This document shows positions 1 to 7,015 of a DNA stretch of 8,078 bases, piece by piece. The position numbers were made by a program, and so were the translations under genes. Under the pieces are notes generated by a model, which worked only from the letters and a program-made list of their open reading frames with translations, searched no databases and was not told the DNA's origin. Each line of letters opens with the position of its first letter. Positions within the stretch are counted from its first letter, which is position 1. Origin of the DNA: JBKQHQ01 sp052148715 (GTDB taxonomy: Bacteria; Pseudomonadota; Alphaproteobacteria; Rhizobiales; Xanthobacteraceae); NCBI GenBank assembly GCA_052148715.1, contig JBKQHQ010000117.1, positions 1 through 8,078 of the forward strand. The letters run 5' to 3'.

Positions 1-1416
1 ATCCTGTCGGGCGGGCCGGCCTCGGTGCCCGACGAGGGGTCCCCACGCGCGCCGCAGGCGATCTTCGATTCGGGCGTTCCCGTGCTCGGCATCTGCTACG
101 GCCAGATGACGCTGGCGGCGCAGCTCGGCGGCGAAGTCGAAAGCGGCCATCACCGCGAATTCGGCCGCGCCGAGGTTGCGGTCGGCGCGCCGAGCCCGCT
201 CCTCGACGGCGTCTGGAAGCCCGGCGAGCGCCATACCGTGTGGATGAGCCACGGCGACCGCATCACCAAGCTGCCGCCGGGTTTTGCGCGCGTCGCGACC
301 TCGGAGAACGCGCCCTTCGCGCTGATCGCCGACGAAGCGCGCCGCTACTACGGCCTGATGTTCCACCCGGAAGTCGTCCACACCCCCGACGGCGCCAAGC
401 TGATCGGCAATTTCGTCCACCGTATCGCCGGCCTGAAGTCGGACTGGACAATGGCCGCTTTCCGCGCCGAAGCGCGCGAAAGAATCCGCGCCGAGGTCGG
501 CAAGGGCCGCGTCATCTGCGGCCTTTCCGGCGGCGTCGATTCCGCCGTCGCCGCGGTGCTGATCCACGAGGCGGTTGGCGACCAACTGACGTGCGTGTTT
601 GTCGACCACGGTCTTTTGCGCATGAGCGAGGCGGAGGAGGTGGTCCGATTGTTCCGCGGCCACTTCAACATCCCGCTCGTCCATGTCGACGCGTCCGAGA
701 CCTTCATCGGCGCGCTCGAGGGCGTCGCCGAGCCGGAGGCGAAGCGCAAGACGATAGGAAGACTGTTCATCGAGACATTTGAGCGCGAGGCGAAGAAGAT
801 CGCCGAGGACGGGCGCGGGCGCGTAGAATTCCTCGCCCAGGGCACGCTCTATCCTGATGTCATCGAGTCGGTGTCGTTCACCGGCGGGCCGTCGGTGACG
901 ATCAAATCGCATCACAACGTCGGCGGTCTGCCCGAGCGCATGAACATGAACTTGGTCGAGCCGCTGCGCGAGCTGTTCAAGGACGAGGTGCGTGCGCTCG
1001 GACGCGAATTGGGCATCCCCGCCGCCTTCGTCGGCCGCCATCCGTTCCCCGGGCCGGGCCTCGCGATCCGCTGTCCCGGCGGGATCAGCCGCGAAAAACT
1101 CGACATTCTGCGCAGGGCCGACGCGATCTATCTCGAGGAAATCCGCGCCGCCGGGCTCTACGTTTCGATCTGGCAGGCTTTTGCCGTGCTGCTGCCGGTG
1201 CGCACGGTGGGCGTGATGGGCGACGGCCGCACCTACGATTCTGTCTGCGCGCTGCGCGCGGTGACCTCCAGCGACGGCATGACGGCGGATTTCTTCCCCT
1301 TCGACATGGCGTTCCTGGGCCGCGCCGCGACGCGCATCATCAACGAGGTGAAGGGCATCAACCGGGTGGTCTACGACGTGACCTCGAAGCCGCCGGGGAC
1401 GATCGAGTGGGAATGA
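1..1416 (+). CDS. guaA: GMP synthase (glutamine-hydrolysing), 5' end cut by the window
   Basis: GMP synthase is a cytoplasmic enzyme that converts XMP to GMP using ATP and glutamine, the last step of de novo guanine nucleotide synthesis. The reading frame is open from base 1 and ends at TGA 1414-1416, giving 471 codons. About 55 N-terminal residues are missing compared with the roughly 525-residue E. coli protein. The class I glutamine amidotransferase domain comes first: the nucleophile Cys is codon 32 in GICYGQ, and the catalytic His and Glu are codons 122 and 124 in HPEVV. The ATP pyrophosphatase domain follows, with the PP-loop SGGVDS at codons 176-181. The C-terminal dimerisation domain carries RHPFPGPGLAIR and the invariant ending KPPGTIEWE. 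No frameshift is seen. The intact 3' end matters because it is a common integration site for islands, and an integrase gene starts 293 bases downstream. Identity is essentially certain. Confidence 0.97.
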   Translation: MLSGGPASVPDEGSPRAPQAIFDSGVPVLGICYGQMTLAAQLGGEVESGHHREFGRAEVAVGAPSPLLDGVWKPGERHTVWMSHGDRITKLPPGFARVATSENAPFALIADEARRYYGLMFHPEVVHTPDGAKLIGNFVHRIAGLKSDWTMAAFRAEARERIRAEVGKGRVICGLSGGVDSAVAAVLIHEAVGDQLTCVFVDHGLLRMSEAEEVVRLFRGHFNIPLVHVDASETFIGALEGVAEPEAKRKTIGRLFIETFEREAKKIAEDGRGRVEFLAQGTLYPDVIESVSFTGGPSVTIKSHHNVGGLPERMNMNLVEPLRELFKDEVRALGRELGIPAAFVGRHPFPGPGLAIRCPGGISREKLDILRRADAIYLEEIRAAGLYVSIWQAFAVLLPVRTVGVMGDGRTYDSVCALRAVTSSDGMTADFFPFDMAFLGRAATRIINEVKGINRVVYDVTSKPPGTIEWE

Positions 1417-1501
1417 TTTTTGGCCTGTCGGCAGGGTTCGCGGACTATCGAAAAAACACCATAACCAACTGAAATAACTAAAATTATCTGTCGAGATCAA
1501 T

Positions 1502-1689
1502 CGCCGTCATTTTGGAGACAGTGCTCTGATTTGACGGCGTCTATGACGGTATCATCACCTCTTGCTCACGTCGAGAAATCCAGATACCGTCAATCTGTTA
1601 AGGTCGATTGACGGTATTTTTTTCCTCATAACGCGCTGATATAAATGGGGAAAAATAAAATGGTGCGGTCAAAAAAGGCCTGACGGTAT
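1502..1689. repeat. Cluster of six TGACGG(T/C)-type motifs upstream of the integrase
   Basis: The 293 bases between guaA and the integrase contain no gene but a cluster of short repeats. TGACGGTAT occurs directly at 1544-1552, 1609-1617 and 1681-1689 and inverted at 1584-1592. The variant TGACGGCG occurs directly at 1532-1539 and inverted at 1502-1509, these two forming an 8-bp inverted repeat. Four perfect 9-mers in about 150 bases is well above chance. Tyrosine integrases of islands bind short arm-type repeats beside the attachment site and often repress their own promoter through them. The last copy lies about 20 bases before the integrase start codon. Arm-type or operator sites for this integrase or the nearby AlpA-like protein are therefore the best reading; the function is inferred. 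Confidence 0.6.
1584..1623 (+). terminator. Perfect 12-bp inverted repeat followed by a T run
   Basis: ATACCGTCAATC (1584-1595) and GATTGACGGTAT (1606-1617) are exact reverse complements separated by 10 bases. The right arm runs straight into a T tract up to 1623. In RNA this would form an intrinsic terminator stopping transcription that leaves guaA or enters the integrase gene. Both arms are copies of the TGACGGTAT repeat seen elsewhere upstream of the integrase, so the palindrome may equally be a paired protein-binding site. The sequence does not decide between these, and both may be true. Confidence 0.5.
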
Positions 1690-1709
1690 TTTTCTCAGAG
1701 GTGAGAGCG

Positions 1710-2966
1710 ATGCTGACGGACGTGGCCCTTAAGAACCTGAAACCTAAGGAAAAACCGTACAAGGTGGCGGATCGCGACGGCATGTATGTCGTCGTCGCGC
1801 CGTCAGGAACGGTCACTTTCAGGCTCGACTATCGGCTGAATGGCAGGCGCGAGACCGTCACTTTCGGCCAGTACGGCCCCGCCGAGCTATCCCTGGCCCG
1901 CGCCCGTGAGATGACGATCGACGCGCGCCGCTCGGTCATGGAAGGCAATTCCCCCGCCCACGAAAAACAGCGTGCGAAGCGGCGGATCAAAGAAGCGAAG
2001 AGCTTCGGCGAATTCGGGGAAAGGTGGCTTTCCACCGCGACGATGGCCGATAGCACCCGTGCGATGCGCCGCGCCATTTTCGAGCGGGAGCTGGTCCCGA
2101 CTTGCAAAAATCGCCTTCTGCACGAGATCACGCCGGATGATCTGCGAGCGCTTTGCGCGAAGGTCGTTGGACGCGGCGCGCCAGCGACGGCCATCCATGT
2201 CCGCGACATCGTCAAACAGATTTACAGCTTCGCTATTTTGCACGGTGAGAAGGTCGCCAACCCGGCCGACGAAGTCGGCCCGGCGTCGATCGCCACCTTT
2301 GTGGCCAAGGACCGATCGCTGTCTCCGACCGAGATACGCATCATGCTCAAGCAGCTTGAACATGTGGCCACACTTCCGACGATCCGACTTGGGATGCGCC
2401 TGTTCCTGCTTACGATGGTGCGCAAGAGCGAGTTGCAGGACGCAACCTGGGGCGAAGTGGATTTCGAAAATGCCGTCTGGAGCATCCCCAAAGAACGGAT
2501 GAAGCGGTCGAAGGCCCACAACGTCTATCTGTCTCGGCAATGCCTCGACATCATGATCGCGCTGAAAACCTGCGCCGGGAATTCCCGCGACCTGCCGCCG
2601 TCCCGCTACGACGCCGACGCCCCGATGTCGCGCGCGACGTTCAACCGGATCACCTATGCTGTTGTTGAGCGTGCGAAAGCCGAGGGGTTGCCCTTGGAGC
2701 CCTTTACCGTTCACGATCTGCGGCGGACCGGCTCCACGCTTTTGAACGAGATCGGCTTCAACAGTGACTGGATCGAGAAGTGTTTAGCGCACGAGGACGG
2801 CCGGTCGTCCCGCGGCGTCTACAACAAGGCTGAGTACGAACCTCAGCGGCGGCACATGATGCAGGAGTGGGCGGATATCATCGACGCCTGGGTGGCCGGC
2901 CAAAAACATATCCCGGCACTCATTCCACCATCGATGCCGATGCTGGTGCCTGACTCGGCACTTTGA
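1710..2966 (+). CDS. P4-type tyrosine integrase with N-terminal DUF4102 domain
   Basis: This is a site-specific tyrosine recombinase of the family that moves P4-like phages, satellites and genomic islands, often into tRNA genes or the guaA 3' end. The 418-residue length is normal. Residues 1-90 are the DUF4102 arm-binding domain (start MLTDVALKNLKPKEKPYKVAD). A core-binding domain spans roughly 97-190 and the catalytic domain roughly 210-385. The catalytic set looks complete: Arg238 in MVRKSEL, a beta-hairpin Lys at 265 or 268, His335 and Arg338 in HDLRR, His361 in CLAHE, and the nucleophile Tyr371 in GVYNKAEY. I prefer ATG 1710 over the in-frame GTG at 1701 because it matches the family start and has AGAGG about 9 bases upstream. 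The gene reads away from guaA, and its 3' end overlaps the convergent alpA-like gene by 47 bases. Activity is plausible but not shown. Confidence 0.93.
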   Translation: MLTDVALKNLKPKEKPYKVADRDGMYVVVAPSGTVTFRLDYRLNGRRETVTFGQYGPAELSLARAREMTIDARRSVMEGNSPAHEKQRAKRRIKEAKSFGEFGERWLSTATMADSTRAMRRAIFERELVPTCKNRLLHEITPDDLRALCAKVVGRGAPATAIHVRDIVKQIYSFAILHGEKVANPADEVGPASIATFVAKDRSLSPTEIRIMLKQLEHVATLPTIRLGMRLFLLTMVRKSELQDATWGEVDFENAVWSIPKERMKRSKAHNVYLSRQCLDIMIALKTCAGNSRDLPPSRYDADAPMSRATFNRITYAVVERAKAEGLPLEPFTVHDLRRTGSTLLNEIGFNSDWIEKCLAHEDGRSSRGVYNKAEYEPQRRHMMQEWADIIDAWVAGQKHIPALIPPSMPMLVPDSAL

Positions 2967-3228
2967 CGGGGCGGCGTCGGCGTTTGCGGACGTCAGGATG
3001 GGGCGCTCGCCGCGCCGCTGCGCTCTCCGTGGCTCGTCGGCGCTCGGCCAGCCACGCTTCCACTTCGCCGAGATCCCAGACCACGCATCGTGTCGTGAGG
3101 GCAAAGCGACGGGGAAATTCTCCGCGCTGCTCCATCTCGTAAATGGTCGAGTCGGCGAGCGGCACGATCTGGCGCAGCGCGCTGCGGCGGATGGTCCGTT
3201 TGATGGATTGCTCGGGCATCGCGACCAT
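2920..3228 (-). CDS. AlpA-family helix-turn-helix regulator / excisionase-like protein
   Basis: This is a 102-residue DNA-binding protein. AlpA-type proteins are small winged helix-turn-helix regulators on P4-like prophages and islands that activate or repress the neighbouring integrase or act as recombination directionality factors. Residues about 17-41 form the helix-turn-helix, with the family-typical STIYEMEQRGEFPRR, followed by a wing and EVEAWLAERR at 55-64. The tail after residue 65 is strongly basic (RKRRRR) and may add nonspecific DNA contact. A longer open frame extends upstream, but I chose ATG 3228 because AAGGAG (3237-3242) sits 8 bases before it and homology begins there. A second ATG three codons in is also possible. 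The gene converges on the integrase gene and overlaps its last 47 bases, so the two belong to one unit. Direct control of the integrase through the TGACGG repeats is inference. Confidence 0.82.
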   Translation of the reverse strand: MVAMPEQSIKRTIRRSALRQIVPLADSTIYEMEQRGEFPRRFALTTRCVVWDLGEVEAWLAERRRATESAAARRAPHPDVRKRRRRPVKVPSQAPASASMVE

Positions 3229-3395
3229 GACGGCGTCTCCTTGATTGGCGTCTGATGCCGATGGAAACCGATAGTCGCTGGCCCTGGAAGAGCTGAGTTG
3301 GGTGCGTAGGGCTGTGGGGTGTACTGGCGTAGGAATCGGATGGATGCCTGCGGTTGACCGAGCGCTCAAGGAACGGCGGATGCAAGTTCGCCTTC
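3229..3395. other. Intergenic spacer between the alpA-like gene and the tRNA-Gly fragment
   Basis: Apart from the ribosome binding site of the alpA-like gene at 3237-3242, I recognise no gene or clear promoter here. A minus-strand open frame crosses it, but its start-side residues are a reverse reading of the tRNA fragment and are not protein-like. This stretch should hold the alpA promoter and, if the tRNA half marks an attachment site, the left arm of that site. Confidence 0.4.
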
Positions 3396-3440
3396 TTGCC
3401 AAGGTTGGGGTCGAGGGTTCGAATCCCTTCGCCAGCTCCA
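3396..3440 (+). pseudogene. 3' half of a tRNA-Gly(GCC) gene; attachment-site core
   Basis: The 45 bases read as a tRNA from the anticodon loop to the encoded CCA. The loop TTGCCAA at 3396-3402 has anticodon GCC, followed by stem GGTTG (3403-3407), a 5-base variable region and T-stem GAGGG. The T-loop is TTCGAAT (3418-3424), then CCCTT, the 3' acceptor strand CGCCAGC (3430-3436), T73 and CCA. T73 with anticodon GCC fits glycine. The 5' half is absent: bases 3391-3395 cannot pair as an anticodon stem, and no D-arm or 5' acceptor precedes them. Loss of homology exactly in the anticodon loop is the classic crossover point of tRNA-targeting tyrosine recombinases. This is therefore best read as the attR (or attP-like) copy left by an integrated element, not a working tRNA. 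Confidence 0.78.
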
Positions 3441-3469
3441 GTTTCTCTCAATGAAATGAAGCGATTAAG

Positions 3470-3492
3470 AGCGGTCCTTCGGGGCCGCTTTT
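3470..3492 (+). terminator. Intrinsic terminator downstream of the tRNA fragment
   Basis: AGCGGTCC (3470-3477) and GGGCCGCT (3482-3489) form an 8-bp stem with one G-U pair. It is capped by a stable TTCG tetraloop and followed by TTTT. It lies 30 bases after the tRNA fragment on the same strand, where a tRNA terminator is expected, suggesting it is the original terminator of the tRNA-Gly gene. There is no T run on the minus strand, so it does not obviously serve the convergent ATPase gene. Confidence 0.75.
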
Positions 3493-3538
3493 GCTTACAC
3501 GGTCGTCATTCCGGGTTTTTGTAAGCACCTTGTAAGCA
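3492..3538. repeat. Three TGTAAGCA motifs beside the tRNA fragment
   Basis: TGTAAGCA occurs directly at 3520-3527 and 3531-3538, exactly 11 bases apart (about one helical turn), and inverted as TGCTTACA at 3492-3499. Phased 8-mers next to a tRNA 3' end resemble integrase arm-type or excisionase binding sites. They differ from the TGACGGTAT repeats near the integrase at 1710, which suggests a different recombinase. No integrase gene for them is visible in the window; the role is inferred. Confidence 0.45.
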
Positions 3539-3679
3539 GGCGGTTGGAAAGCGCCGGATACGATGGCGCGGCCCCGGCACTGCTCGTGCGGTGATTATTC
3601 GGACTGGAGGCGGGAACTCGCGATGAGTGAGCGCCATCGCTTGGATGGTGTTGACTAGGGAAACCGGCGATTTCACAGG
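3539..3679. other. Gene-free spacer at the 3' end of the ATPase gene
   Basis: I find no convincing gene here. Open frames are shorter than about 45 codons and look unlike known proteins. I see no clear terminator for the minus-strand ATPase gene, only a weak GCGCC/GGCGC pair near 3550-3570. The stretch may be island scar sequence. Confidence 0.3.
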
Positions 3680-6600
3680 CTAGTCCTCCTCGAAGCCCTG
3701 GCTTGTGAACTTCAGGGTGCGGCTGTTCTCGGTCACCGTTCTGACGACGTTGTCCGGCGCGCCTGACGGTATTCTCGCCTCGATCTCGATCGTCACGGTG
3801 ACCTCAGACCCGACCAAGCCGACAAGGTGGGAGATTACCTCATCGGCAATGCGACCAGCATCACGGCCGACTCGAGCTGGATCAACGACCACCGTGCCAT
3901 GAAAGCGATTCGGAGTTCGGGCAACCGGCTTACCTGGGGTGGGGCCACCGCCGAGGGCAACGGGCTCGCCGCCTGGTCGCTCCGCGGTCTCTCCACCGGT
4001 CGAAGGTCCTGGCTTCGGTGCGGTGTCGGCAGCTAGCTGACGCACCGCGACATCTGGCTTAACCAGGACTCCGCCAAGGCTATCGACCGAACCGACTACC
4101 TGCTGTCCGCAACGCAGGCCGCGATACCGCCCGGCAGCCTCGTCGAAGCTGTCTGCGTAGGCGAAAGACTCACTTTGCCACAGGAGTAGGCTGAGTCCGT
4201 CCTGCACGGCCGCGGCAAGCACCTGAGAGTCTTTCAGCCGAGGCAGATACAGATATCGCGCGAAGTCCTCTGCGAGCTGCTTGATCGCGACATCATCGCC
4301 TCGCCAAAGCGGAATTCGGTCGAGCTCCATCCGCAGGCGGGTTCCGGCCAGTGCCGGCACGAGCAGCTCTTCGTTGCGAAGCCGTTTGCTGGCGCGGACG
4401 GCGAGCGCGTCCTGGCCGGAGAGACGGTACGCATGCCATTCGACGGGAGATTGCGGGTTACTTTGCGCTGGAACCAGGAGCCACTGGTAGGTTTCGGGGA
4501 GCCGGGCAACAACAGCGCCATCGGCTGACTTCACCTGGGTTTCGGCTTGCTTCAACTGTTGAGGGTCGAGATTCAGAGCTTCCTTTTCCAGGGTGATAGA
4601 TTCCCAAGCAAGGTAGCGACGCACCGCCTCGTCCAGATCCTGCAGCCGGGTCTGATCGACCGCCAGGAACGTCAATGTGTTCCTGAACAGTCGCGGCGCT
4701 GCACCGCGTGACTCCAGGATGGCCGTGGCTGCTGCTTGGGCTTTGTTCGTCGGATCCTTGCTGTAAGGGTGGTCAATGCTCAGCACCACCAGGCGGGCAT
4801 CCATGTCGTCGGGCACATCAGCACCAGACTGCGGCAATGGATGGATCCGGCGGAACTCACCGGCGGAACGCAGATCGAGCCGCAGCCGGCGATCAATTTC
4901 CTGCACGACCGCGTCCGGATTCCGCTTCAACTGTTCGGCGCGATCATCCGCGAGCTTGGTGACCGTCGGTTGCGTCGAGTACCAGTAGCGATTGCCGTCG
5001 TGATACAAATAGGTGGCGACCCCGCTCAAGCGTCGAAGGGCATCGCCAAACACAGCCGGCGATTCCCCCGGCATGACGCAGCCGAGCTTAACGCGCCGGT
5101 CTTCCAGGCCTCGATGTGCCGCCTGCGTGAGCGGCGCCGAGCCTAGGTAGATAGCGCGCGCGACGCGCCGGCACGCGGCGAACTTGCCGAGGTTGGGCAC
5201 CTCGCCATCGAGCCGAAGCGGCAACGAGCTGGGACCGTCGACATCCTTCTCGATGACGGGCACCCAGTTGTCCGAAAGATAACGCGTCAGCTCGAATTGG
5301 ACCCGAGGATCATCGATCGAGATGTTCGCTGGCAGGATCATCGGGTTGCGGTCGCCCTTCTCCCAAAGGCTGTGAATCACCGCGGCCATGAGGCGAAGCA
5401 CGCCGCGCGTGCGTTGGAATTTCACCAAAGTCGACCAATCGGTGTAGAGCCGGTCGAAGATCTCAGGATGGATTGGATAGGCGGCCTTGAGCCGCTTTTC
5501 GTAGTCGGCATCGCGGCACTCAGGCGGGAATTCCTGATGTTGCGTCCGGTAGAGGTCTGCGAAGGCGCGCGCCACCACGTCGCGGTCTTTGAATTGCGCC
5601 GGATCGGCCATCGGCTCGAACAGCCGTCGCCGCACAATCTCGAAGCCTTCCTCGGCGCTGGCAGGCCGCCAAGAAGATTCGACGCGGCCGACAACATTGC
5701 GGAGTCGATCAAGCGCCTCGCGTCCGCGCTGGCCGCCGACCTCGACATCGTCGGCTTTCGTGTGAGGCGACCCCGATGTATCCGAGGCGGGAAGGCTGAT
5801 GACAAGCAAACAGTTATTCGCCAGCTTCGCTGACTCGGTCAGAACCTGGGCGAAAGTGAACTGAGTTTCGAACCCGCCCGCTGGCAAGTCGGATTGATCG
5901 TGGAGTTGGCGTGCGTAGGCAACCCACTCGTCGATCAAGATCAGGCATGGCCCATATTCGACGAACAGCTCGCGCAGGACGTCGCCCGGGCTCGTCGCCT
6001 TCTCGTCGTCGGCCTGGATGCGTGCAAACGCCTTCTTGCCTCCAAGCTGCCAGGCCAGTTCACCCCAGAGCGTGCGCACGACCGTGCCATCAGGCTTCGT
6101 TGAAGGATTGCCGGGTGAGATCTTATTGCCCACCAGCACCACGCGCTTCGCGGTCGGGAGCTTGGTGGCTCCCGCTTGGGTCATCACCGAGTCGATACCG
6201 GCGAGCTCCGTTGGCGCGATGCCGGAAAAGAGATGATAGAGCGCCAACATCGAATGCGTTTTGCCGCCGCCGAAGTTGGTTTGAAGTTGTACCACCGGGT
6301 CAGCGCCCTTGCCCGACAGCCGCTGCACGGCGCCAACCAGCATCCCCCGGAGACTCTCAGTCAGGTATGTGCGTCGGAAAAACTCGACCGGGTTCTTATA
6401 TTCGTCAGTGCCTTCGCCGAGATGAACCTGCCAGAGATCGGCCGCGAATTCGGCCTGTTGGTATCGCCCGCTCGCAACATCCTTGTGCGGTGTTACGACC
6501 TCGCGCCAAGGCTTCAGGCTCCCGGTCACTTGGCTCTCGATGGCGGTCCCGGCGCTCTTCCGCTTTTCACTCCGCATCTGCTCGTCGAAGATCAGGCGGC

Positions 6601-7012
6601 GTAGTTCCATTTTCATCTTGCCGACTTCGTCCGCCTGCGAGGCGGAAACGGCCGTGAGAAGCCGAGCAATTGAATCCAGAGCCCGGTCGGCATCATCACC
6701 AGAGAATGGTTCCTGATGCGCCCAGCGATTCCGATAGCCACGGGCTTCGCCGACGAGACCACGCTCAGCCGGGCCAAGGGTTTTGCGGAACACATCGTTC
6801 CAGCCATCCCACATAAGCTTCAACAGCAGCGCCGAATCCCATTGTGTGATCGGCTTGTCGCGAACGACCGGGTCCTCGGCCATTGCCTGAACTGCCGGGA
6901 CAGCCTGACCGTTCTTCATGGCGTTCTTAACTTCGCGCTCAACGAACGGCGCTAAGCCTGCTTTGAGTAGATCCAGGGCTTTGCCAACGCGCTCCTGATT
7001 TGTGATCGCCAT
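3680..7012 (-). CDS. Swt1-like HEPN / DUF499 AAA+-type ATPase, defence-island protein
   Basis: This intact 1110-residue protein is predicted to be a cytoplasmic P-loop ATPase of the DUF499 (COG1483) family, which recurs beside DUF1156 methylases in defence islands. Residues about 1-125 form an alpha-helical Swt1-like HEPN domain with RNRWAH at 94-99, the RNxxxH pattern of HEPN ribonucleases. The ATPase core follows: Walker A in NFGGGKTHS (Lys251, Thr252), Walker B in LILIDEW (Asp361, Glu362), a sensor-like strand near 402-410, and a family-typical NVVGRVESSW segment whose Arg443 may act in trans. Residues 1000-1030 look like a Pro/Gly/Thr-rich linker before a conserved C-terminal domain ending near TLKFTSQGFEED. 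The start ATG lies 3 bases after the stop of the methylase gene, with GGGAGG just upstream, so translation is probably coupled. The overall role is inferred from family and context: driving DNA or protein remodelling in defence, with HEPN as a possible RNA-cutting arm. Confidence 0.88.
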   Translation of the reverse strand: MAITNQERVGKALDLLKAGLAPFVEREVKNAMKNGQAVPAVQAMAEDPVVRDKPITQWDSALLLKLMWDGWNDVFRKTLGPAERGLVGEARGYRNRWAHQEPFSGDDADRALDSIARLLTAVSASQADEVGKMKMELRRLIFDEQMRSEKRKSAGTAIESQVTGSLKPWREVVTPHKDVASGRYQQAEFAADLWQVHLGEGTDEYKNPVEFFRRTYLTESLRGMLVGAVQRLSGKGADPVVQLQTNFGGGKTHSMLALYHLFSGIAPTELAGIDSVMTQAGATKLPTAKRVVLVGNKISPGNPSTKPDGTVVRTLWGELAWQLGGKKAFARIQADDEKATSPGDVLRELFVEYGPCLILIDEWVAYARQLHDQSDLPAGGFETQFTFAQVLTESAKLANNCLLVISLPASDTSGSPHTKADDVEVGGQRGREALDRLRNVVGRVESSWRPASAEEGFEIVRRRLFEPMADPAQFKDRDVVARAFADLYRTQHQEFPPECRDADYEKRLKAAYPIHPEIFDRLYTDWSTLVKFQRTRGVLRLMAAVIHSLWEKGDRNPMILPANISIDDPRVQFELTRYLSDNWVPVIEKDVDGPSSLPLRLDGEVPNLGKFAACRRVARAIYLGSAPLTQAAHRGLEDRRVKLGCVMPGESPAVFGDALRRLSGVATYLYHDGNRYWYSTQPTVTKLADDRAEQLKRNPDAVVQEIDRRLRLDLRSAGEFRRIHPLPQSGADVPDDMDARLVVLSIDHPYSKDPTNKAQAAATAILESRGAAPRLFRNTLTFLAVDQTRLQDLDEAVRRYLAWESITLEKEALNLDPQQLKQAETQVKSADGAVVARLPETYQWLLVPAQSNPQSPVEWHAYRLSGQDALAVRASKRLRNEELLVPALAGTRLRMELDRIPLWRGDDVAIKQLAEDFARYLYLPRLKDSQVLAAAVQDGLSLLLWQSESFAYADSFDEAAGRYRGLRCGQQVVGSVDSLGGVLVKPDVAVRQLAADTAPKPGPSTGGETAERPGGEPVALGGGPTPGKPVARTPNRFHGTVVVDPARVGRDAGRIADEVISHLVGLVGSEVTVTIEIEARIPSGAPDNVVRTVTENSRTLKFTSQGFEED

Positions 7013-7015
7013 GGC

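Noticed and set aside
348..845. Long minus-strand and alternative-frame open frames inside guaA
   Set aside because: High-GC shadow frames. The + frame 1 protein is unmistakably GMP synthase and the alternatives are Arg/Pro/Ser-rich without motifs.
1887..2714. 275-codon minus-strand open frame opposite the integrase
   Set aside because: It is a shadow of the integrase, whose catalytic residues are complete on the + strand. No motif is visible in the antisense product.
3228..3238. TGACGGCGTCT shared between 1532-1542 and the alpA start region
   Set aside because: 11-mer repeats are common by chance in 8 kb. It might be an operator shared with the integrase region, but one copy without further support is not enough.
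2993..3451. Minus-strand open frame beginning with GAGEGIRTLDPNLGK
   Set aside because: These residues are the reverse complement of the tRNA-Gly 3' half, a well-known source of spurious protein predictions. The rest has no protein-like pattern and overlaps the AlpA-like gene in another frame.
3761..3773. GCCTGACGGTATT repeated exactly from 1678-1690
   Set aside because: A shared 13-mer is expected about once by chance in a window this size, and here it encodes a conserved part of the ATPase C-terminus, so I do not count it as a regulatory copy.
5184..5197. TTGCCGAGGTTGGG resembling the tRNA fragment
   Set aside because: One mismatch over 14 bases, within the ATPase coding sequence (PNLGKF). 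Similarity stops there and no T-arm follows.
5297..6657. Long + strand open frames of 178 and 248 codons opposite the ATPase gene
   Set aside because: They are antisense to a conserved, intact ATPase, rich in Arg and low-information residues, and show no recognisable domain or ribosome binding site.
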